Assembly (NCBI GenBank): GCA_028287665.1
Contig: JAQBPF010000023.1
Span: 1 to 5,408, forward strand
DNA length: 5,408 nucleotides
Reading direction: 5' to 3'
DNA from: Deinococcus sp.
Lineage (GTDB): Bacteria > Deinococcota > Deinococci > Deinococcales > Deinococcaceae
Position 1 is the first letter of the stretch. Each line of letters begins with the position of its first letter. Below the pieces are notes generated by a model. The model was not told where the DNA came from and did no database searches. It saw only the letters and a program-made list of their open reading frames with translations. The position numbers and the translations under genes were made by a program. Below are positions 1 through 5,408 of the stretch, piece by piece.

Positions 1-348
1 TTGCTGCTGTCACGGCCTGCCACGTCTCTGCCCGTCAGCTTTGGCGCTTACCTCTCCCCTGCCCAGGTTGGCGGCGTTCTGGGGGCCACCTTCGAGCACC
101 CCTCACACGTCTGGAATGCTGGCCCACTGCCGCTGGGGTCACTGGCTTGGCTGCTGAACAAGGGTGAAGCCTTGGCCGACCTGGGCGGCGTGCAGGTCAC
201 CGGGCGTTGGAGCGGCTCCCGGCTGTCTGGTCTGCGGGTGGGCCGGACGCCGCAGGGCTGGTGGCAATTGACCGGACTGGGCAGCAAAGGCTTTTTGCTG
301 GGGCCGCTGCGGGCGCGGGAACTGGCGGAACAGATTCGGGCAGAGTGA
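1..348 (+). CDS. FAD-dependent oxidoreductase (DAO family), C-terminal fragment
   Basis: This is the last ~115 codons of a gene whose start lies left of the window; the TTG at base 1 is just the window edge and should not be taken as the true start. The final ~45 residues run Trp-Ser-Gly-Ser-Arg, then Gly-Arg-Thr-Pro, then [20 protein letters not shown] and a TGA stop. This matches the C-terminal end of D-amino-acid oxidase/glycine oxidase-like flavoproteins, where a Gly-x-Gly-x-x-Gly-(F/I)-xLxP segment followed by a helix closes over the FAD. The family oxidises amines or amino acids using FAD; the substrate cannot be told from this piece, and the N-terminal Rossmann motif that would confirm FAD binding is outside the window. 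It is separated from the next gene by 204 bp, so it is probably not in that gene's operon. Family call moderate, substrate unknown. Confidence 0.65.
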   Translation: MLLSRPATSLPVSFGAYLSPAQVGGVLGATFEHPSHVWNAGPLPLGSLAWLLNKGEALADLGGVQVTGRWSGSRLSGLRVGRTPQGWWQLTGLGSKGFLLGPLRARELAEQIRAE

Positions 349-379
349 TTTCTGTGCTCATTGACCCCCTCTGTTCCGC
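325..379. repeat. 10-bp perfect inverted repeat bracketing the oxidoreductase stop codon
   Basis: GCGGAACAGA at 325-334 is the exact reverse complement of TCTGTTCCGC at 370-379. The 35-nt loop contains the TGA stop (346-348) and a smaller 4-bp hairpin (CAGA 341-344 with TCTG 351-354). No T-run follows the right arm, so it is not a standard intrinsic terminator. It may be an mRNA 3'-end structure or a binding site; the repeat is seen directly, its function is unknown. Confidence 0.5.
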
Positions 380-405
380 AATTCTGCGAGTCCCAGCCGA
401 TCATC

Positions 406-449
406 AAGGGTGAGAGGCAAACAGTCCCCGAGTCTCTCTTTTGCCCTTT
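406..449 (+). terminator. Possible intrinsic terminator downstream of the oxidoreductase gene
   Basis: AAGGG (406-410) can pair with CCCTT (444-448) and GAGAG (412-416) with CTCTC (434-438), giving an interrupted stem with a four-T bulge on the right side. The right arm is pyrimidine-rich and followed by TCTT. An alternative pairing, GGCAAA (416-421) with TTTGCC (440-445), excludes part of the first. The stem is imperfect and the T-run short, so this is a weak call based on position and structure only. Confidence 0.3.
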
Positions 450-516
450 CTTGGCCCCGCTGACCCTGGACCCTGAGCCTGTCCTGGCCCGTCACGCCCC
501 CGGTAACGCTTCCATT

Positions 517-546
517 CTTACAATTGCCCCGGCTGTCCTCTAGACT
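517..546 (+). promoter_or_regulatory. Putative leaderless promoter of homoisocitrate dehydrogenase
   Basis: TAGACT at 541-546 fits the TANNNT form of a -10 box and ends 6 nt before the ATG at 553. CTTACA at 517-522 matches four of six positions of the -35 consensus and lies 18 bp upstream of it. There is no purine-rich Shine-Dalgarno before the ATG. Together these suggest transcription starting at or next to the ATG, a common arrangement in Deinococcus. A competing -10, TACAAT at 519-524, has a better hexamer but no clear -35 and would give a ~20-nt leader that still lacks a ribosome binding site. Confidence 0.45.
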
Positions 547-552
547 GACCCT

Positions 553-1554
<1,002 letters not shown>

Positions 1555-1579
1555 CCAGACGGAACGACAGAGAGCGGAA

Positions 1580-1608
1580 GCCCAACAGGAGAACTGAAGC
1601 TGTTGGGC
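1580..1608 (+). other. Hairpin just after homoisocitrate dehydrogenase
   Basis: GCCCAACAG (1580-1588) and CTGTTGGGC (1600-1608) form a perfect 9-bp stem with an 11-nt loop, 25 nt after the TAA stop. GC-rich sequence follows rather than a T-run, so it is unlikely to terminate alone. It precedes a proper terminator and may protect the mRNA 3' end or cause pausing. Confidence 0.55.
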
Positions 1609-1648
1609 GGGGCTGGTGGTCCAAACAGACCGCTGCAAGCCGAGACAG

Positions 1649-1677
1649 AAAGCCGGGGCCAGGTGCTCCGGCTTTTT
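1649..1677 (+). terminator. Intrinsic (Rho-independent) terminator of homoisocitrate dehydrogenase
   Basis: AAAGCCGGGGC (1649-1659) pairs with GCTCCGGCTTT (1665-1675): 11 bp including one G-U pair, around the 5-nt loop CAGGT. The stem runs into a five-T run at 1673-1677. This has the form of a classic intrinsic terminator. It lies about 95 nt after the stop codon and separates homoisocitrate dehydrogenase from mraY transcription. Confidence 0.8.
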
Positions 1678-1775
1678 CCGCATGTCAGCGCGTGGTACTC
1701 TCCCCGGTTGAGATGCTGTCCACTTTTCTGCTCCCCGCGTTGGCCACTGCCCGCCGCTTGCCCGACTGCTCTATC

Positions 1776-1779
1776 AGGG
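1776..1779 (+). promoter_or_regulatory. Weak ribosome binding site of mraY
   Basis: AGGG lies 7 nt before the ATG at 1787 and 10 nt before the adjacent in-frame ATG at 1790. The first spacing is better, so 1787 was chosen. The TATCAG at 1772-1777 overlaps it and resembles a -10 box but lacks the final T. Confidence 0.4.
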
Positions 1780-1786
1780 TCCGCCC

Positions 1787-2704
1787 ATGATGATTCTGGC
1801 AGCGCTGCTGTCGTGGTTTCTGGTGGGCCTGTTTATCCGGGTCAGCAAAGCCCGAGGCTGGGGACAGCCTGTTCGCAAAGACGGGCCGCAGACCCATTTG
1901 ATCAAGGAAGGAACGCCCACCGCAGGCGGCGTGGCGTTTGTGCTGGCCCTGGCGCTGGTGTTCTTTCCGCTGTATTTCACCGGGCGGGCAGGCGACTCGC
2001 GGGAACTTCTGCTGATGCTCGCAGCCCTGGGCATGGGCATTATCGGCGGGCTGGACGACTTTCTGAAAGTGGCCTCCCGGATGCGCGGCAGTGGCAAAAA
2101 AGAACTGCTGGCCCGTGAGAAGTTCCCGCTGCAAATCCTGGTCGGCCTGATCTTCGCCTACTTTGCTGCGCCGCTGGCCAGCCACGAACTGCTGCCTTCT
2201 TTCGGCACGGTGGGCGACATCGTGCTGCTGACGCTGGTGATGGTCGGCTCGGTCAACGCCTTCAACTTTACCGACGGGCTGGACGGCCTGCTGGGGGGCG
2301 TGGCGATGATCGTGCTGCTGCCGCTGCTGGCCGTGTCACCTGTATCGGCGCTGCTGGTGGCTGTCCTGCTGGGCTTTTTGTGGTTCAACGCTCACCCGGC
2401 CCGCGTCTTTATGGGCGACATGGGCAGCCACGCCATCGGCGCTATTGCAGCGGGCGCGTACATCCTGTATGCCGATGTCTGGCTGCTGCCGCTGGCCGCC
2501 ATCATCCCTGTGGTGGCCGTACTGAGCGTGGTCATTCAGGTCGTGTCGTTCAAAACGCGGGGCAAGCGCGTGTTCCGCATGAGCCCTATTCAGCACCACT
2601 TCGAACTGAGTGGCTGGCCTGAAACCCACGTTACAGTGAGGTTCTGGGTGATTACAGCCATCGCCACGGCAGCGGTGTGGTGGATTCTGGGCGGCAGGCC
2701 GTAA
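1787..2704 (+). CDS. mraY: Phospho-N-acetylmuramoyl-pentapeptide-transferase MraY
   Basis: MraY is the integral membrane enzyme that transfers phospho-MurNAc-pentapeptide from UDP to undecaprenyl phosphate, giving lipid I, the first membrane step of peptidoglycan synthesis. The 305-residue product has about ten hydrophobic segments, starting at residues 2-18 and ending at 285-303. Signature motifs occur in the usual order: EGTPTAGG at 41-48, the Asp90-Asp91-x-x-Lys94 motif, [12 protein letters not shown] at 157-168 and FMGDMGS at 208-214 with catalytic Asp211. The C-terminal loop [14 protein letters not shown] spans 266-279. It is shorter than E. coli MraY (360), mostly from a shorter N-terminus and loops. 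Two positions differ from what I recall as usual: Gln269 for the first His of the HHH motif, and His215 where Leu is typical. The two catalytically central histidines and all the aspartates remain, so it is probably active. The gene sits outside any dcw cluster; the next gene begins 32 nt later and probably shares its transcript. Confidence 0.95.
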   Translation: MMILAALLSWFLVGLFIRVSKARGWGQPVRKDGPQTHLIKEGTPTAGGVAFVLALALVFFPLYFTGRAGDSRELLLMLAALGMGIIGGLDDFLKVASRMRGSGKKELLAREKFPLQILVGLIFAYFAAPLASHELLPSFGTVGDIVLLTLVMVGSVNAFNFTDGLDGLLGGVAMIVLLPLLAVSPVSALLVAVLLGFLWFNAHPARVFMGDMGSHAIGAIAAGAYILYADVWLLPLAAIIPVVAVLSVVIQVVSFKTRGKRVFRMSPIQHHFELSGWPETHVTVRFWVITAIATAAVWWILGGRP

Positions 2705-2718
2705 GACTGTGAGTCCTG

Positions 2719-2729
2719 AGGAAAAAAGG
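2719..2729 (+). promoter_or_regulatory. Ribosome binding site of the methyltransferase
   Basis: A purine run from AGG (2719-2721) through AAAAAA to GG (2728-2729) ends 7 nt before the ATG at 2737. It supports this start and independent translation initiation just after the mraY stop. Confidence 0.6.
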
Positions 2730-2736
2730 CAACACC

Positions 2737-3720
2737 ATGACAGGTGAGGTTTCGCCTCTTCCAGACCACCTTGAAGATCTTCTGGCGGCAGCCTGGGCGG
2801 CGCGGGCACATCTCCCGGCGGCCGGGACCACCTTTTACCGGGCGGTGCATACCACCGAAACAGACGGACTTTTTAGCGTGGATGTGGCGGGAGACGCGGG
2901 CATTCTGAGCCTGTACGCCGACCTGTGGCCCGCCGACGAGCAGCGGCTAGCCGAGGCCTGTGCGCGGGCCGGGGCTCTGGCGGGCGTGTACCTGAAACGG
3001 CGGCCTGTAGAGGCCCGCCACGCCGCCAACATAGCCCGTGAGCTGCTGACGCCGCCCGACCCGGTATGGGGTGAAGCCAGACCCGAGGTCACGGCCCTTG
3101 AAGAAGGCGTGCCCCTGCTGATTCGCCCTGGCGCAGACCTGAGCGTGGGCCTGTTTCCCGATTCCCGCCGCGCCCGCCAATGGGTGCGCGAGCACGCGGG
3201 CCACCAGGAGGGCCGGGTGCTGAACACATTTTCTTATACCTGCGGCTTTGGCGTGAATGCGGTACTGGGCGGCGCGTCCAGTGTCAAGAACGTGGACCAG
3301 TCCCGCAAGGTGCTGAACTGGGGTCAGGAGAACTACGCCCTCAATGGCCTGGAGGCCCCCAAGACCGACTTTATCTCTGGCGACGTGTTCGAATGGCTGG
3401 AACACTTCCGGCGGCGAGGGCAACTGTTTGATCTGGTGGTGCTGGACCCACCCAGTTTTGCCCGCAAAAAGTCGGGGGTCTGGCGTGCTGAACGGGATTA
3501 CGCCCGCCTGGCGACCCTGGCTGCCAAAGTCACGGCCCCCGGTGGGCGGCTGCTGGCCATGCTGAACCATGCAGGCGTGTCGGCGGTGGCTTTTGACCGG
3601 ATGATGCAGGTGGGCCTCCCTGAAGCGGCGCGGCGCGGACGGCTGGATGTCCGCCTGACCCTGGGCGAGGATTATCCGCAGGCCCGCCATCTGAAAGCGC
3701 ATGTGTGGGAACTGGACTAG
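2737..3720 (+). CDS. Class I SAM-dependent methyltransferase, RlmI/RlmK-like (probable 23S rRNA modification)
   Basis: The 327-residue protein has an N-terminal part (about 30-105) resembling the small alpha/beta domain before the catalytic domain in RlmI-type enzymes, then a Rossmann methyltransferase domain (about 125-327). Visible motifs: SVGLFPDSR at 136-144; the SAM-binding motif [19 protein letters not shown] at 163-180; Asp187 ending strand 2 in [17 protein letters not shown] at 198-205; GDVFEWL at 215-221; and the catalytic-pocket motif DPPSFAR at 237-243. Relatives methylate 23S rRNA: RlmI makes m5C1962, and RlmK (half of E. coli RlmKL) makes m7G2069. This protein lacks the N-terminal PUA domain of RlmI. 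It also has Leu-Asn277-His where RlmI has its catalytic motif VI cysteine, so m5C chemistry by that route looks unlikely. Spacing around DPPSF and the Asn at 277 are closer to RlmK. Family is secure; substrate and target are not, so no symbol is given. Probably co-transcribed with mraY. Confidence 0.82.
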   Translation: MTGEVSPLPDHLEDLLAAAWAARAHLPAAGTTFYRAVHTTETDGLFSVDVAGDAGILSLYADLWPADEQRLAEACARAGALAGVYLKRRPVEARHAANIARELLTPPDPVWGEARPEVTALEEGVPLLIRPGADLSVGLFPDSRRARQWVREHAGHQEGRVLNTFSYTCGFGVNAVLGGASSVKNVDQSRKVLNWGQENYALNGLEAPKTDFISGDVFEWLEHFRRRGQLFDLVVLDPPSFARKKSGVWRAERDYARLATLAAKVTAPGGRLLAMLNHAGVSAVAFDRMMQVGLPEAARRGRLDVRLTLGEDYPQARHLKAHVWELD

Positions 3721-3835
3721 GTGCCACCCGGTCGGCCCTGAACTCTGCCCAAAAACGGCGCAGTGCACTCCTGCAGCAACAGCGGCAGGAAATTAAAGCA
3801 CTGGGGGGCCCTAGTCCGGAAAGACTGGCAACCCT

Positions 3836-3841
3836 TATGCT
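3836..3841 (+). promoter_or_regulatory. Possible -10 box for the cytochrome c gene
   Basis: TATGCT matches four of six positions of the -10 consensus and would give a leader of about 30 nt carrying the strong ribosome binding site at 3868-3872. No convincing -35 lies 16-18 bp upstream. The same hexamer occurs just before ilvD. The 159-bp gap after the methyltransferase makes a separate promoter plausible. Confidence 0.25.
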
Positions 3842-3867
3842 GCTTCCAGTTCCTGTTTCTTCCCTCT

Positions 3868-3872
3868 GGAGG
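3868..3872 (+). promoter_or_regulatory. Strong ribosome binding site fixing the cytochrome c start
   Basis: GGAGG sits 7 nt before the ATG at 3880. It decides the start: the frame is open upstream to an ATG at 3763, but starting there would add 39 residues ahead of the signal peptide. Confidence 0.8.
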
Positions 3873-3879
3873 TTTGCCT

Positions 3880-4557
3880 ATGCCCACCCGCTTTCGTCCG
3901 GCCCTGCTGTGGCTCGCACCTGTGCTGCTGGCTTCTCCACTGGTGGCGGCGGCGCTTCAGGCGGCTCCTCCTGCTCCAGTCACCCTTCCGGCCCTGACCT
4001 TTACCTCTCCGGACGCCGCACGGGGAGCCCAGCGGTCGGCGGGCTGTGCAGGCTGCCACGGCGCGGGGGGCGTCAGCGGGGAGGAAACTGTGCCTTCTCT
4101 GGCCGGACAGGTGGCGAGTTATACCCGGCAACAGCTCAGCGCCTACCGCGCCAAAGTGCGGGGCGACAGCACCATGCAAAACGTGGCGGCCCGCCTGACC
4201 GATCAGGATATAGCCGACATTGCCGCCCATTTTGCAGCGCTGGCTCCTGGCCCCGCCTGGAAGGGCGCAGACGCGGCGGTGCGGGCACAGGGCGCGGCGC
4301 TGTATGCCAAAGGCGACCCGGCCCGCAACCTGATCGCCTGTTCGGTGTGCCACGGCGCGGGTGGAGGGGGCAGCGACAGCCTGATTCTGCCCAGCATCAC
4401 CAACCTTGCGCCTGCCTATGCCGAAGGGACACTGGCTGAATACCGCGAAACCGTGCCCTATGCCCACCCCAGCCCCCAGGCCATGCACGCCGCCGCGCAG
4501 GGCCTGACGGATGAGGAATTGACGGCGCTGGCGGCGTATTTGAGCAGTTTGAAGTAG
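3880..4557 (+). CDS. Exported dihaem cytochrome c, c4 type
   Basis: The 225-residue protein begins with a Sec-type signal peptide: Arg4 and Arg6, a hydrophobic core at about 8-24, and likely cleavage in the Ala-rich stretch near 25-29. Two homologous cytochrome c domains follow. Domain 1 has the haem-attachment motif CAGCH at 56-60 and probable axial Met99; domain 2 has CSVCH at 154-158 and probable axial Met202. Each Met is followed by an LT(D)xx(D/E) helix ending in a haem-packing segment (IADIAAHFAAL and LTALAAYLSSL), the c4 pattern of one class I domain duplicated. It should carry electrons outside the cytoplasmic membrane, probably between a quinol-oxidising complex and a terminal oxidase; the partners are not in this window. 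No oxidase or bc1 gene is adjacent, so its exact role is inferred. The start is set by the GGAGG and signal peptide. Confidence 0.9.
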   Translation: MPTRFRPALLWLAPVLLASPLVAAALQAAPPAPVTLPALTFTSPDAARGAQRSAGCAGCHGAGGVSGEETVPSLAGQVASYTRQQLSAYRAKVRGDSTMQNVAARLTDQDIADIAAHFAALAPGPAWKGADAAVRAQGAALYAKGDPARNLIACSVCHGAGGGGSDSLILPSITNLAPAYAEGTLAEYRETVPYAHPSPQAMHAAAQGLTDEELTALAAYLSSLK

Positions 4558-4566
4558 AGAGTGTAG

Positions 4567-4614
4567 GCCAGCCTCCCCATTGCTGGCGCACTGCCCTCCT
4601 GAAAGGGAGCTGGT
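4567..4614 (+). other. Competing hairpins between cytochrome c and ilvD
   Basis: GCCAGC (4567-4572) can pair perfectly with GCTGGC (4582-4587), or with GCTGGT (4609-4614). The second pairing is extended by TCCC/GGGA (4574-4577 with 4605-4608). A small CTCCT/GGGAG stem (4596-4600, 4605-4609) closes a GAAA loop. No T-run follows. It most likely forms the 3' end of the cytochrome mRNA; the mutually exclusive pairing is seen in the bases, but regulatory use is speculative. Confidence 0.35.
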
Positions 4615-4686
4615 CTGAAGGAACGGATTGCCATCTCCAACTGTCCCTGTCTGACCCACACGCCTCCCCCTGCGGCGGCGCGGGCC

Positions 4687-4692
4687 TATGCT
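4687..4692 (+). promoter_or_regulatory. Putative leaderless -10 box of ilvD
   Basis: TATGCT, a TANNNT-type -10, ends 7 nt before the ilvD ATG at 4700. No Shine-Dalgarno is present in the GC-rich stretch before the ATG. No good -35 is seen at 16-18 bp; CTGACC at 4651-4656 resembles one but is 30 bp away. Confidence 0.4.
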
Positions 4693-4699
4693 GTAGCGC

Positions 4700-5408
<709 letters not shown>

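Noticed and set aside
1708..1713. TTGAGA, a good -35 match upstream of mraY.
   Set aside because: No -10-like hexamer at 16-18 bp downstream; not enough to call a promoter.
1685..2185. A 166-codon - strand frame over the mraY start.
   Set aside because: Low-complexity Gln/Lys/Arg-rich translation opposite conserved MraY motifs; a shadow frame.
2706..2716. Small palindrome GACT...AGTC between mraY and the methyltransferase.
   Set aside because: Four base pairs with a 3-nt loop and no T-run; not a terminator and consistent with readthrough.
3769..3790. TCCTGC/GCAGGA inverted repeat with a 10-nt loop after the methyltransferase, considered as a terminator.
   Set aside because: Only 6 bp, and followed by AATTAAAG rather than a T-run; too weak to call.
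3811..3828. Short hairpin CTAGTC/GACTGG upstream of cytochrome c, considered as an operator.
   Set aside because: Six pairs including a G-U wobble; such short stems are expected by chance.
3763..3879. An N-terminal extension of the cytochrome c gene to the in-frame ATG at 3763.
   Set aside because: The GGAGG at 3868-3872 and the signal peptide place the start at 3880; the extension would bury the signal peptide and does not look like coding sequence.
3705..4439. A 244-codon + strand frame overlapping cytochrome c.
   Set aside because: It is rich in Arg/Gly/Pro/Ser with no domain and overlaps the clear haem-motif gene in another frame.

Overview
The window looks like ordinary chromosomal DNA from a high-GC Deinococcus-type bacterium (phylum Deinococcota). 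The best pointer is a homoisocitrate dehydrogenase that closely resembles, from memory, the Thermus thermophilus enzyme of the alpha-aminoadipate (AAA) lysine pathway, a route in bacteria best known from Thermus and Deinococcus. Two genes also have a -10-like box only 6-7 nt before the ATG and no Shine-Dalgarno, a leaderless layout common in Deinococcus. The genus is inferred; no 16S gene or other direct marker is present.

Layout, all on the + strand: (1) 1-348, the C-terminal end of a DAO-type FAD-dependent oxidoreductase, cut by the window edge. (2) 349-552, a 204-bp intergenic stretch with an inverted repeat around the preceding stop, a possible terminator and a putative leaderless promoter. 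(3) 553-1554, homoisocitrate dehydrogenase, followed by a hairpin and a convincing intrinsic terminator (1649-1677), so probably its own transcription unit. (4) 1787-2704, mraY, the membrane enzyme making peptidoglycan lipid I, here without any dcw-cluster neighbours. (5) 2737-3720, a SAM-dependent methyltransferase of the RlmI/RlmK-like family, 32 nt after mraY and with its own ribosome binding site, so probably co-transcribed with it. (6) 3880-4557, a secreted two-haem cytochrome c of the c4 type with a strong ribosome binding site. (7) 4700-5408, the N-terminal ~236 residues of dihydroxy-acid dehydratase (ilvD), running off the right edge; this frame is open to the window end.

The genes are mostly housekeeping: lysine and branched-chain amino acid synthesis, cell-wall precursor synthesis, probable RNA modification and electron transfer. 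They do not form one pathway. I found no mobile element, CRISPR array, tRNA, rRNA, toxin-antitoxin pair or defence system, and no evidence of a novel multi-gene system. The items most worth a second look are the methyltransferase, which lacks both the PUA domain and the catalytic cysteine expected of an RlmI-type enzyme, the altered conserved positions in MraY, and the two leaderless-type starts.
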